A stretch of 64,000 bases of DNA, from NCBI GenBank assembly GCA_963666865.1, contig OY763072.1, positions 2,604,001-2,668,000 of the forward strand, in the 5' to 3' direction. A model generated the notes under the pieces. The model was not told the origin of the DNA. It searched no databases and saw only the letters and a program-made list of their open reading frames with translations. The translations under genes were made by a program, and so were the position numbers. Within the stretch, counting starts at the first letter, position 1; every line of letters starts with the position of its first letter. This DNA comes from Bin87 sp963666865 (GTDB lineage Bacteria > Chloroflexota > Dehalococcoidia > Lucifugimonadales > UBA3495). This document shows positions 1 through 9,343 of the stretch, piece by piece.

Positions 1-348
1 CGTCAAAAGGCCAGGGTAGAGCGCATGAGGGAAAGGCCGTTTACCCGCAATATTGACGCACGGTGAAGCGCCCTGTGGCAAACCACAGGCTGCACTGCGA
101 TCATTTTTCGAGCACCGGACGCGCACCTCATCCTGCAGCCCGACTCCACCTCGACCAAGATACAGGTCCAACTCTGCACCTGCCAGCATCGGCCATGGGA
201 AGCCGCATCGGCTCCGCCGTGCAACACTGCTGTCCGTGCATCAACCGCTCGCGCCGCTGACAAGTCTGCTGGGGGTCGTGTCTGCTCCGGTGAAATCCCC
301 GGCCTCGGTTGGTTTCGCTGGATAGCCTAACACTGTATCCTCACCGCC
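1..348. other. Upstream non-coding stretch, no gene recognised
   Basis: No reading frame here has a credible start, ribosome site or family motif. The short frames on both strands look like composition effects of GC-rich DNA. The last 30 bases lead into the channel gene without a clear purine-rich ribosome site, so that gene may have a weak or leaderless start. Confidence 0.5.
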
Positions 349-1179
349 ATGGTAAATCTGGCTAATTTCGCATCCAGGCTGGTCAACGCCACGTGGTTCG
401 AATACTTCATCATCGAGGTCATCATCGTCAACGGCATCATCCTGGGACTGGAAACTTCGTCCACCATAAGCCGGCTCTACGGCGATTGGCTGTACCTGGG
501 CAACGACATCGCCCTGGGGGTGTTCATCGTTGAGGCCGTCCTCAAGATGCTGGCTCTGTGGCCCCGGCCGCAGCGTTACTTTCGCGACGGCTGGAACATC
601 TTCGACTTCCTGATCATCGTCTTCGCCCTGGTGCCGGCCACCGGCCAGTTTGCGATGATCGCCCGCCTGGCCCGGCTGCTGCGCGTCGTGCGCCTGATCT
701 CGGCCATCCGGGACCTGCGGCTCATCGTCGCGGCGCTGGTGCGCTCCATCCCCAGCGTGGGCCACGTCATCATGCTCATGAGCATCGTGGCCTATATCTA
801 TGCCATCATGGGATACCACTTGTTCCACGAACACGATCCGGCCCACTGGGGAACCCTGGGCAGATCCCTGCTGACCCTGTTCAACCTCACCACCCTGGAC
901 AACTGGGTCCAGATCATGAACACCGCGATGGAGCATCACTCGTGGGCGTGGGTGTACTTCGTAAGTTTCGTTGTGATCGGAACATTCGTTGTCATTAACC
1001 TGTTTATTGCAATCATTATCAACAGCTTGGACGAGGCCAAGGCGGAACGGCCGCCAGAAGTGGAAGGCCCGATAACGCAGGAGCAACTGCTGAGCGAACT
1101 CCGAGCCGCGCAAGCCACCTTGGAACGGCTGGAGAAACGGCTGCAAAAAGGCGAGCAGAACGAAAACTCTGTCGATTGA
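349..1179 (+). CDS. One-domain voltage-gated cation channel (BacNav/ion_trans family)
   Basis: Homotetrameric inner-membrane cation channel of the ion_trans family, predicted to open on depolarisation. The 276 residues match bacterial sodium channels in length and plan: S1 near 17-35, S2 near 50-70, S3 near 84-98, S4 with arginines every third residue (R106, R109, R112, R115), S5 near 135-158, pore loop, S6 near 202-226, then a short coiled coil near 245-268 that would hold the tetramer. The selectivity filter reads TLDNW (182-186). NaChBac and NavAb have TLESW there, so Asp replaces the ring Glu, and calcium preference is possible but unproven. A relic of a second copy of its 3' end lies at 4703-4894. 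Family is clear; ion selectivity is inference. Confidence 0.88.
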   Translation: MVNLANFASRLVNATWFEYFIIEVIIVNGIILGLETSSTISRLYGDWLYLGNDIALGVFIVEAVLKMLALWPRPQRYFRDGWNIFDFLIIVFALVPATGQFAMIARLARLLRVVRLISAIRDLRLIVAALVRSIPSVGHVIMLMSIVAYIYAIMGYHLFHEHDPAHWGTLGRSLLTLFNLTTLDNWVQIMNTAMEHHSWAWVYFVSFVVIGTFVVINLFIAIIINSLDEAKAERPPEVEGPITQEQLLSELRAAQATLERLEKRLQKGEQNENSVD

Positions 1180-1256
1180 AAGATGTTCCGTTTGAAAGTC
1201 GAACTCACTCATGTTGTACCTCCCGCGCTTGCTGCTTGCGGCAAGCGTTTGCTGGT

Positions 1257-4082
1257 CTAGTTTTGAGAATCCAGGATGGTGCCGTCGCGACGGCAAACGG
1301 TTCGGAGAGGGCACGAACCGCATTCTTCTCTTGATGGCCGACGGCGCACTGTGAAGTCATCAGATTGAATGGCGTGAGCGATGAGGGCTGATTGGTTTAT
1401 TGCCTCGGATATTTTGCTGTCGCTGACCTCGATGGATTGAACCGCCAGCTCAACGGATGGCTCGGATGTCCAGTAGATGCGGGCTTGCGATACCGGCCGT
1501 CCGAGCTTCTGCGCTGCCATGTGGGCATAGAGCATCAACTGTCGTTCGTATGCCAAAACACGCTCGGCGGACGTCGTCTTTCGATTCCCAGTCTTGAAAT
1601 CCGTAATCACGAGAGACCCGGAGTCTTCGCTGACCAGGTCGGCTCGGCCGGTCCAAAGGAAATCGCCCTCGTCGCTCAGCAGAGGCAGTTCGCTCGCAAG
1701 AATTGAGCCGAGGGCATCGCGATTTTCTTTGACGTACCGTGCCACCTGCTGAAACGCGACTTCGACAGCGTCGTAGTTCTCGTCCGGAGCCGACGACCTT
1801 TGGATGGTCTGGCTCTCACGGTCAACGATCTCGCATACCCTATGTTCGTCAACCGAGCCACCTCGGAGCACATCCTGATGGACGGCATCGATGCTGCGAT
1901 GCACGATGTCGCCGACGACATTGCGACTGGCGCGAGCATTCTCGAAGCCATAGCTGCGGAAATAGAGATACTGCTTGGGGCACCGTTCGTACAATTCCAG
2001 GTCCCCGGTCACGGAGTACGCCGGCTTTGGCGATGAGGGACGGCGCAAGGGAAATCGCTGTTTCGACAAGGCGCGCTGCGTATTGCTGGACCACCTCGGC
2101 AAGCCGGTCCACAGGGCCTGGACCGTTGGCACCGGCTTCCCGGAACCGGTCAAAATCAACAAGCGTTCGGCTCTGGTGAACGCCGTATATTTGCACCGAT
2201 TGGGTTCCATCATCTCCGCCATGTAATCCGGCGCCTCGGAGGGGTCGGGCGAATAGGCGGCAAGGTCCAAACCGCCTTTCCGTATGCCGGGATCGTGCGC
2301 CAATGACCCCACCGCAACCACGGGGAATTCCAGGCCTTTGCTCTGGTGAACGGTCATGACCTGCACTTGACCGGTGGCGTTGGTCTCGGTGTCGATGCAT
2401 TGCCACCGGGTTTCGCCGTACACCAACGGCAAGAACCTTCCGAAGAAGTCGCGTGTTAGGTGGGAAACTTGATGGCCCGCAATGTGCCGGTACCCATAAT
2501 GGACATGAAAGGCCTCGATGCACCGAGACCACAGCGCGAAGCATTGCGCGGATGCCGGGCGGAGTTGAGCTTTCGAGAAGGGCGGGATGGATAGTAATGT
2601 GTAGCAATAATCGTGCAGGCTCCGGTCCAGGGTCGCGCCTCGCTCGATGGCATCGCGGATTTGGGCCGGCCAGCGGACCAGCGCACGATGGAGCACGGAA
2701 TCCTTCGGAGTGTGCTTCCATACGGATTTGGCCGCAGCGACGAGGTACCTTTGGAATGGCGTGGCGGCCGGATGGCCTCCGTCTCTGTTCTGGGACAATG
2801 CGTCAAAGACGATGGCGAGAGCCCCGACCATGCCCTTGACCTCGGGACGGTCGAATAGCCGTTCCGATTTGCGTACGGAATATGGGATGCCATGCGCTTT
2901 GAAGGCATCGGTGTAGGGCTTGGTCACATCATCCCGCACGCTGTGGAGCAGGAGCGCGATCTGGTCGTAATCAGCCACCACTTCATCCCGGTGCAGTTGG
3001 GCAAATAGACCGGCGAGGCGGTCAGCTTCCTCATGCGAATTGTTGCCGTCCACCGCCATCACGCTGGGGTAATCGGAGTGAATCCGTGGCGTGGTGGGTT
3101 CTGGGAGTTCAGTCCGCGCATTGCTTGCGAAACCGCGGTTCTCCCGTATCCAGTTGGAGCTCGCGGCGACGATGCCGTCGTGGGAGCGGAAGTTGGTGGA
3201 CAGATGAACAGTCTCACAACCCGGAACGTGCGTCGGGAACCTCGCCATGTTGTTAGCTTGGGCACCTCGGAAGCCATAGATGCTTTGGTCGTCGTCGCCG
3301 ACCGCCATGAGGTTCTTGCTCCGAGCGGTCCAGAGCCGGAATATTTTCTCCTGTAGCGGGTTGCTGTCCTGGTACTCATCGACCATGGCGTAGGACCGCT
3401 CGTTAATATGCTCCATACCTGGGTCTGCCAACAGGTCATGAGCCCACCGGAGGAGATGCGAGAAGTCCGAGACCCCGGCATCCTTCAATGCCTGTTCGTA
3501 TTCCCGATATACAGTGCCGATGGCTCTGTGGAGTTTGTTGTCGGCGGATACCAGGGCGCTCACGTCCACGAACCGGTCCACGATCTGGTCGAACACCCGG
3601 AGCAGTCCTTTACTGGCGTTCTCCGGAGAACGCCAGTAGCGAAAGAACTCTTCCCGTTGTTCCCTTGTGCTGAGCTCGGGTAGCCGACTGTCGATGAAAG
3701 CCAGCCGGTGGAGGTCGTCTAATACGGTGAACTCTGGCGATATGATGCGGTGGCCGCATTCCCGCAGAAATTTCTGACAGAACCCGTGGATGGTGGTGAT
3801 CTGGGTGTCGAGCCAGTCGGGGTCTCCGCCCAATGCACGGCTCGTTTCTGCGAAACGCTGCGAGAGTTCAGTGGCGGCGGCCCGAGAGAAAGTGGTGATG
3901 ACGATGTCCTGAGGGAGAGCGTTTCCCAAACTGATGAGATTGGCCGCTCTCAGGATCAGGGACAAGCTTTTGCCTGAGCCCGGCCCGGCTACCACGAGTA
4001 GAGGCCCCGAAGAGTGGCTGATCACCCGCTTCTGTTCTGGGGTCAGCAATGGATATAGTTGTTCGATTTTGGGGTTCATCAT
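1257..4082 (-). CDS. UvrD/RecB-like superfamily 1 helicase fused to a PD-(D/E)XK nuclease
   Basis: ATP-dependent DNA helicase with a C-terminal RecB/Cas4-type nuclease in one 941-residue chain, so probably an end-processing or repair enzyme. Walker A is AGPGSGKS (32-39), Walker B is DEYQDS (235-240), and motif III contains GDDDQSIYGFRGA. Motif V/VI elements (VHQSKGLEFP, YTAFTRAERLLIL) follow. The tail carries GDIVHRS, GRADLV and ITDFKTG, the H...D...DxK pattern of RecB nucleases. Cysteines in YERCPKQY and CGSCPLRTVC could bind a 4Fe-4S cluster as in AddB and Cas4. The start is supported by AGAGG a few bases upstream of two consecutive ATGs. It stands alone, with no AddB/RecC partner next to it. 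Confidence 0.88.
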   Translation of the reverse strand: MMNPKIEQLYPLLTPEQKRVISHSSGPLLVVAGPGSGKSLSLILRAANLISLGNALPQDIVITTFSRAAATELSQRFAETSRALGGDPDWLDTQITTIHGFCQKFLRECGHRIISPEFTVLDDLHRLAFIDSRLPELSTREQREEFFRYWRSPENASKGLLRVFDQIVDRFVDVSALVSADNKLHRAIGTVYREYEQALKDAGVSDFSHLLRWAHDLLADPGMEHINERSYAMVDEYQDSNPLQEKIFRLWTARSKNLMAVGDDDQSIYGFRGAQANNMARFPTHVPGCETVHLSTNFRSHDGIVAASSNWIRENRGFASNARTELPEPTTPRIHSDYPSVMAVDGNNSHEEADRLAGLFAQLHRDEVVADYDQIALLLHSVRDDVTKPYTDAFKAHGIPYSVRKSERLFDRPEVKGMVGALAIVFDALSQNRDGGHPAATPFQRYLVAAAKSVWKHTPKDSVLHRALVRWPAQIRDAIERGATLDRSLHDYCYTLLSIPPFSKAQLRPASAQCFALWSRCIEAFHVHYGYRHIAGHQVSHLTRDFFGRFLPLVYGETRWQCIDTETNATGQVQVMTVHQSKGLEFPVVAVGSLAHDPGIRKGGLDLAAYSPDPSEAPDYMAEMMEPNRCKYTAFTRAERLLILTGSGKPVPTVQALWTGLPRWSSNTQRALSKQRFPLRRPSSPKPAYSVTGDLELYERCPKQYLYFRSYGFENARASRNVVGDIVHRSIDAVHQDVLRGGSVDEHRVCEIVDRESQTIQRSSAPDENYDAVEVAFQQVARYVKENRDALGSILASELPLLSDEGDFLWTGRADLVSEDSGSLVITDFKTGNRKTTSAERVLAYERQLMLYAHMAAQKLGRPVSQARIYWTSEPSVELAVQSIEVSDSKISEAINQSALIAHAIQSDDFTVRRRPSREECGSCPLRTVCRRDGTILDSQN

Positions 4083-4702
4083 GTCAACCTCTGATTGGTT
4101 TGATTTTTCAAGAGCCTCTTCATTTGGATGTCTGGCGGGAGGGATATTGACATTCCCCTATTGAAGGGTTAACGTCTGCCTGCGACGTCCGTCAGGCCGT
4201 CCGAAAGACCCTTTCTCGTCAAAAGGTAATGCGTCTGGCTCTTTTCCGTTAATACATAGTGGTCCTGGCTTCGTGGTTTCACCGTCTGTTGATTGGAACG
4301 GGCCAGGGCGTACTGCGAGTTCCCTTCTCAGGACACGGTGATCGCATCGATTAGTACAGGAGCCGGTGCCTAGCGTCGGGCGTTACACCTATCGGGATAG
4401 TGCCCGTAGTGCGAAAACACCGAATAGCCTTTGATGTTACTGGTTCGTAGCGCCGCATCACGTGCTGGCCTACTCGGATGCGCCTCCGCCGTCTGTGGTG
4501 GACTGGCCCGCGCTTGAATCGCCTGAGACCTCACGGGCTAATAACTCCTCACCGTCGTCGACCGCTTGGACGTTTTGATCAGAGCGACCAGTGGAAGGTT
4601 CGCTTTTGTCAGTATCCACGCTTCGGGGTTCCCGAGGCTGCATCTGCCTCAAACCTGGGATCCGGCCACTCCAGAGATGCAGCGAAATCCTATGATGATT
4701 TG
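4083..4702. other. Gene-free stretch between helicase and channel relic
   Basis: Apart from the possible rRNA relic, I see no supported gene. A 60-residue minus-strand frame (4470-4652) and the N-terminal part of a plus-strand frame starting at 4478 have no recognisable motif. The region looks like eroded DNA between the helicase and the truncated channel copy. Confidence 0.5.
4336..4440 (-). other. Possible relic of a 23S rRNA 3' end
   Basis: Read on the minus strand, this stretch contains GATAGG, then TGTAA, then GTACTAATCGA. Those are the ordered landmarks of the last about 60 bases of bacterial 23S rRNA. The 30-base spacing from TGTAA to GTACTAAT equals that of E. coli as I recall it; about 7 bases after GATAGG are missing. 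Nothing resembling the rest of 23S lies upstream and no 5S follows. If real, it is a dead fragment. Confidence is low because the match was made by eye. Confidence 0.3.
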
Positions 4703-4894
4703 ATAGCGATGTTCATCGCCATCATCATCAACAGCCTGGACGAGGCCAAGGCGGAGCGACCTGTAGAAGTGGAAGGCCCCATATCGCAAGAGGAACTGCT
4801 GCGCGAACTACGGGCCGCGCAAGCCACCCTGGAACGGCTGGAGAAACGATTGCAGCAGGGCGAAGATCGCCAGAAACAAGATTTGCCGGATTAG
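4703..4894 (+). pseudogene. Truncated second copy of the ion-channel 3' end
   Basis: Only the last 60 or so residues of a channel are present: the end of S6 (FIAIIINSLDEAKAERP), the linker, and the C-terminal coiled coil (ELRAAQATLERLEKRLQ), then a stop. They match the end of the intact channel at 349-1179 almost residue for residue, with substitutions such as P to V and S to R. Voltage sensor, S5 and filter are absent. The frame can be extended upstream to 4478, but that part has no channel similarity. This is best read as a relic of a tandem or homologous copy with the helicase gene now between the two. Confidence 0.8.
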
Positions 4895-5012
4895 AGCCGT
4901 TCAGTTGTGTCGGTATTCCTCCTGTGAATTGAGGCGGCCGGAGACCGCTCGGGTCGGCCGCCGGGCAGAATTGTAGCAGGGGTAAAGCGCCGTTTTCGGA
5001 GTCAGCGCCGGC

Positions 5013-5018
5013 TATAAT
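5013..5018 (+). promoter_or_regulatory. Perfect -10 box overlapping the first ATG of the RM gene
   Basis: TATAAT at 5013-5018 overlaps the earliest in-frame ATG (5017). No strong -35 is seen 16-18 bases upstream. If this box is used, transcription would begin near 5025 and the real start codon would be the in-frame ATG at 5050, which is preceded by purine-rich AGAGCGAGG. Confidence 0.45.
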
Positions 5019-8000
5019 GTCAGCGCCAACGACGGTTTGGAGAGCGAGGATGGTCAGTCATCAGGATGTTACTGGAACCCCGGACTGGCAATTGGCGCGT
5101 GGCATTATTGCTCAACTGCGCGAAATGCCGGCGGCCACGGCGGAAGCCGAGACCGAAGTTCGGTTGTACAACGTGTTTCAGTTCCTGTTCCCCGGCCTCC
5201 GTTATCCCGACATTGCCACACAGTACCAATCTGGCGACGGGCCGATTGACGTCTATTGCCGCAACGTGGTCTTTGAAACCAAGCGGCAAGGGCAGAAAGA
5301 TGATGCTCGTATCAAGCGCGACGGCTCTACTGAAACGCCGGAAGAGCAGGCCGTCCGCTACCTGGATGCCCTTACTGCACAGAGTTCGTTGTTTGACGAC
5401 GCCTCGATTGGCTGGCGGGCCGGCATCTCCGACGGCAAGGGATGGAGCTTTTACGATTACGACCGCGACGCTCCGGATGGGGAAAAACTGACCCTGCTCA
5501 CCGCTATGCGCCTGAATACGCCGGATGACGACGAAGCCCTGCTGGCGTACCTTTTCAACTTCGTCAACCGAACTGCCAAACTGGCGCCGCCCACGGACAA
5601 CACGGAATGGGCCAACCAGCAAGCGCAGCCTCTCATTGACCTTGCCGCTCGCTACGAACACACGACCGAATACGACGTGAAGCGGAAGCTCTGGCGCGGT
5701 TTGCTGCGTGGAGCGTTCCTGAACCCGCAGGGAGACGCCACCGCCGAGCGGGACCTTTTTGCCCGCCATACCATGCTGGTCGTAACAGCCCGGGCGGTCG
5801 CAGAGACCCTGCAACCGCCAGAACGACGAACCACTGACCGAGAACGGTTGCACGATATTCTTGCCGACGGGTTCGCAGCCTGGTTGATCGACGCCGCCGG
5901 CGACGACGGGGCCAACGTGCTGGATGGCCTGATTGCCGAGGTCAACAAATACGAATGGCAAGCGCCCAACCGGGATGTTTTGAAGAATCTGTACCACGTA
6001 GTCATCCCTCGTAACATCCGGCACGACTTCGGCGAATACTACACGCCCGACTGGCTGGCGCGGGCGGTGTGTGAAGAGGTGATGGATGCGCGATGGCGCA
6101 AGGAAACAATCGCCATGGCCGTTGCCAATCAACTCAGCGGTCCCGCCGTGCTGGACCCTTCCTGCGGCTCCGGCACATTCCTGTTCCACGCGACGCAACT
6201 GCTGCTGGAAGAGGCCGCGCAGCATCCTGAACTGGCTGACAGCCCCCAGGCGCAAGTGGAGGTTGTCAGCGGACTGGTGGCCGGTATGGACCTGCATCCG
6301 GTGGCGGTGGAGCTTTCCAAAACCACGAAAATGCTGGCCTTCGGTCACTTGGCAACGCACTACGCCGCCTTTGCCGACGCTGAAACCGTCCATCTTTGCG
6401 ACAGCCTGCAATGGGAGCTGAGGCGAAACGCCGGCAGGTTTGACATGGAAGCCGGGGAATTCGGGGAAACGGTTGAGATACCCACGGACGAGGGAGCCCA
6501 GCCCATCCGTTTGCCCAGCAATCTATTGCTGTCGGAACGGTTTCCGGAACTGCTGGGTCACATATTCGGCTACGCTAACCGTCCGGAAACGCCGGGCGCC
6601 GAGGAGGCTCTGGCGTCCGTGCTGAACCTGCCCAACCCGGCCGACCGCAACGCCGCCCTGGCCGTGTACCGCCGGTTGCGGCAATACATCGCGGAAGGGC
6701 GCGACAACGTCTGGCGTTGGTACATCAGCAACCTGACACAGCCGTTGCGGCTGGCCAATATGCCGGTGTCCCGCATGGTGGGCAACCCGCCCTGGGTGGT
6801 TTATAACGCCATGACCGCCGACCGACAGGATACTTTCCGGGAGCGCGCCCGCGAGCGCAGCCTGTGGGCCGGCGCCAACCTGGCCACGCAGAACGACCTG
6901 GCCGCCACCTTCGTTGCCACCTGCGTCGATTACTACCTGCAAACCGGAGGCAGGTTCGGCTTCGTGCTGCCCTACGCCGCGTTGAGCGCGCGCCACTGGG
7001 ACCCCTTTCGCAAGGGCAATTGGAGTCTGCGCCAGGATGCGGAACGCGGTACGCACGTTGACTTGAGCAAGGACGCCTGGGACTTCCACGGCGTTAACGC
7101 TCCGCCTTTTCCGCAGGCGAACTCGTCGGTAGTTTTCGGGTCTAAAGTGCGGGCCAATCGGCAGAACAGCAACATCAAGCCGCTGGACCGGATCAAAGAG
7201 GCTGCCGGCTCGGGCGTTAGCGTCAGTATGGATTGGAGCGAGGTGAAGCCCTTGCTCCAATGGCGCAGCCGGCGGGAGTGGCCTACCGCGCCCGACCCAG
7301 CCTACGCCGAAGCCTTTCGCACCGGCGCAACATTGTTTCCCCAGTCACTGGTGCTTTTTGAACAGCCTTTATCGCAAGCCCGTGGAGTAGTTTATTTCAG
7401 GACTAATCCGGGGCGTCGGGTTTATCAGGGTACTGACCGAGAGGGCAATGTTGAGGAGCAATTTGTTAAACCTGTTCTGTTTTCTCAGCTGTTGCTACCC
7501 TTTGGTACTACAGGGAGGTATTACGTTGTCGCTCCATTTTCAGAGGATGGCGCCAATCTAATCAACGGATTGCCACAAGGTGATAACGCGGCGCGGTTCC
7601 GTTCGTATTGGGATAGGGCGGACCGTGACTATCGGGACCGCAGGGGCGCAAAGTCTCCGCAAGACTTGACCGCCAGATTGGACCGTGGGCGCGGCTTGTC
7701 GTCGCAACTCAATCTGCGGAACGACTTCAAGGTGGTGTACAACGGCATCGGCAATTACATTAACGCCTCTGTCATCAGTGGTCGGGACATAATCAATCAT
7801 AATCAGTATTGGTTTTCATCGCCGAATCCCGATGTCAATCATTACCTGGCATCCATACTAAACGCCGGATGTTTAGTGCAGTTTTTTCAGGAAGCTTGCC
7901 AACCAACCGATAGGACGTTCATGTTGTTGCCGGTGCAAAACCTGCCTATTCCTGCCTACGATCCCAACAACGAGCATCATGCCAACCTAGCGGCGCAGTC

Positions 8001-8589
8001 TCGCTTGGCCCACGAGCGAGTGGCCGCGCTGGTGGCGGAGCGGTCCGCCGATGGCGGATCGGCCCGGCGTATTAACCGCAACGACGTGCTGCGGGATACC
8101 ACGATGCAGCAGATAATGGCGAGTATTGACCAGTCGGCGCGGGCGATATTGCCGGCGTTCTGCCAGCCGGATGCGGGAGGAGCAGTGCTGCCGGCGGAGG
8201 GCCTGCCCACGGCGCAGATTTACCTGGCGGTGGCCGACCGGGAGTTTGAGGCCGGCAACGCGCAAGAGGGAGCCAATATGCTGTGGGAAGCGGCGAAACA
8301 CGCGCTGAGAGAAGCGGCCCGTGAAAGGGGTTGGCGCATCGACGAGGACGACCCTGATGGTATGCTCGCCGTCTCGGAGCGGCTGGCTGAGTTGTTGGAC
8401 GAGTCCGATGGCGAAGTGCTGCTGAGCCGCTTCTCATCTGCGCAATATTACCCGGACAAAGTTCGCTACGGATTCTTCGACCTGGACGATGGCGATGACG
8501 TCGATGCCCGTCGCATAGTGGGGAACTTCGTAGCTCAGGTGGAACAACTGGGAAAGAAGGCTGGCCTTATGACAGTCACGGCGCGTTGA
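5017..8589 (+). CDS. Single-chain restriction enzyme and N6-adenine methyltransferase (type IIG-like)
   Basis: Large 1190-residue protein joining a nuclease-like N-terminus to an Eco57I/N6_Mtase-type methyltransferase. PD-(D/E)XK elements are visible: IDVY with D78, then ETK (E87, K89). The methylase motif I is DPSCGSGTF (from residue 380), preceded by a GEYYTP segment typical of these enzymes. Motif IV is NPPW (from about 590). The C-terminal third would hold target recognition. It likely cuts and methylates the same DNA site, with no separate specificity subunit nearby. BREX PglX is an alternative family, but the N-terminal nuclease and the lack of other brx/pgl genes argue against it. The start may really be ATG 5050 (1179 residues), given the -10 box over ATG 5017. 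Confidence 0.82.
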   Translation: MSAPTTVWRARMVSHQDVTGTPDWQLARGIIAQLREMPAATAEAETEVRLYNVFQFLFPGLRYPDIATQYQSGDGPIDVYCRNVVFETKRQGQKDDARIKRDGSTETPEEQAVRYLDALTAQSSLFDDASIGWRAGISDGKGWSFYDYDRDAPDGEKLTLLTAMRLNTPDDDEALLAYLFNFVNRTAKLAPPTDNTEWANQQAQPLIDLAARYEHTTEYDVKRKLWRGLLRGAFLNPQGDATAERDLFARHTMLVVTARAVAETLQPPERRTTDRERLHDILADGFAAWLIDAAGDDGANVLDGLIAEVNKYEWQAPNRDVLKNLYHVVIPRNIRHDFGEYYTPDWLARAVCEEVMDARWRKETIAMAVANQLSGPAVLDPSCGSGTFLFHATQLLLEEAAQHPELADSPQAQVEVVSGLVAGMDLHPVAVELSKTTKMLAFGHLATHYAAFADAETVHLCDSLQWELRRNAGRFDMEAGEFGETVEIPTDEGAQPIRLPSNLLLSERFPELLGHIFGYANRPETPGAEEALASVLNLPNPADRNAALAVYRRLRQYIAEGRDNVWRWYISNLTQPLRLANMPVSRMVGNPPWVVYNAMTADRQDTFRERARERSLWAGANLATQNDLAATFVATCVDYYLQTGGRFGFVLPYAALSARHWDPFRKGNWSLRQDAERGTHVDLSKDAWDFHGVNAPPFPQANSSVVFGSKVRANRQNSNIKPLDRIKEAAGSGVSVSMDWSEVKPLLQWRSRREWPTAPDPAYAEAFRTGATLFPQSLVLFEQPLSQARGVVYFRTNPGRRVYQGTDREGNVEEQFVKPVLFSQLLLPFGTTGRYYVVAPFSEDGANLINGLPQGDNAARFRSYWDRADRDYRDRRGAKSPQDLTARLDRGRGLSSQLNLRNDFKVVYNGIGNYINASVISGRDIINHNQYWFSSPNPDVNHYLASILNAGCLVQFFQEACQPTDRTFMLLPVQNLPIPAYDPNNEHHANLAAQSRLAHERVAALVAERSADGGSARRINRNDVLRDTTMQQIMASIDQSARAILPAFCQPDAGGAVLPAEGLPTAQIYLAVADREFEAGNAQEGANMLWEAAKHALREAARERGWRIDEDDPDGMLAVSERLAELLDESDGEVLLSRFSSAQYYPDKVRYGFFDLDDGDDVDARRIVGNFVAQVEQLGKKAGLMTVTAR

Positions 8590-8865
8590 AAGCTGTCGCA
8601 AGACGGTTGCTGGATGTTCCGGGCCGTCCGGAGTGGCTCTCGGAATTCAACACTGCGGAACGGTTTCATACTCATTTTATCACGGCCGGCTGACCGACCG
8701 ACAGATAGCCGCCAACCGCCTCAAAGTGCGCCGGTTCGTGGACCGTTTGCTTGCGCTGGCAGAGTAACCGGAGTGCAGCGCTCCGGTAGTCGTCCGCCAC
8801 AATCGTTGCTACAATATCGCCATCTGGCGCTACGGGCGGCCGCTTGACCTGCCAGACCCTCCCGG
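8590..8865. other. Intergenic stretch with no supported gene
   Basis: One plus-strand frame ends at about 8767 with a basic helical-looking segment (DRQIAANRLKVRRFVDRL) that could be the tail of a decayed DNA-binding gene. It has no start, no ribosome site and no recognised family. Otherwise nothing is seen. Confidence 0.4.
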
Positions 8866-9210
8866 CTATTCCGCAGATTCGATGGCCAGGGCGTCGATAG
8901 TGGTGTCCAGGGCATCGGCGAGCCGGGCCAGCGCGCTGACTGATCCGGGCTTGAGCCCTCGTTCGATTTCCGAGATATAGCTGGCGGCCATTCCGGTGGC
9001 TTGGGACAACTCGCGCAACGTGAGCCGACGGTGCTTGCGAAACGCGGACAGCGGGCTGTCCCCGCGTATAATGGCCAAGGCCACCGGATGCGGAATACGG
9101 CTGCCATCGTCGGCCTTGAGAGCAGCTGCGTAGTCTTTCAACTCGGCATTCTGAGCGACTAGAGCGTCATACTCCGCCCGACTGATGGTTACGGTTTCGT
9201 GGTTAGTCAT
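8866..9210 (-). CDS. XRE-family helix-turn-helix regulator (antitoxin-like)
   Basis: 114-residue DNA-binding protein. The N-terminal segment (VTISRAEYDALVAQNAEL) is a short helical lead-in often seen on antitoxin-type XRE proteins. A Cro/C1 helix-turn-helix follows at about 55-110, with LTLRELSQATGMAASYISEI as the recognition region and DALDTTIDAL closing the fold. Such proteins are often paired with a HigB/RelE toxin, but no toxin frame is visible beside it. It is divergent from the hydrolase at 9344, and the 130 bases between them could hold a shared operator. The regulator role is well supported; its target is unknown. Confidence 0.8.
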   Translation of the reverse strand: MTNHETVTISRAEYDALVAQNAELKDYAAALKADDGSRIPHPVALAIIRGDSPLSAFRKHRRLTLRELSQATGMAASYISEIERGLKPGSVSALARLADALDTTIDALAIESAE

Positions 9211-9343
9211 ATGCTTCTCTCCGATGGCGAACCCGCACTACCAGGAAAATTGTCACCGCGCCGTTTTCGACGCTGAATATCGAAGTGTTAATTCTACCCT
9301 ACACCCCTATTCCTTACGTTGCTACAATACCGCCACCTTCACT

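Noticed and set aside
4470..4652. 60-residue acidic minus-strand frame near the channel relic
   Set aside because: No ribosome site and no recognised family; left unannotated.
5017..8589. Methylase gene as part of a BREX or DISARM cluster
   Set aside because: No brx, pgl, drm or helicase partner of those systems lies beside it, and the protein has its own nuclease-like N-terminus.
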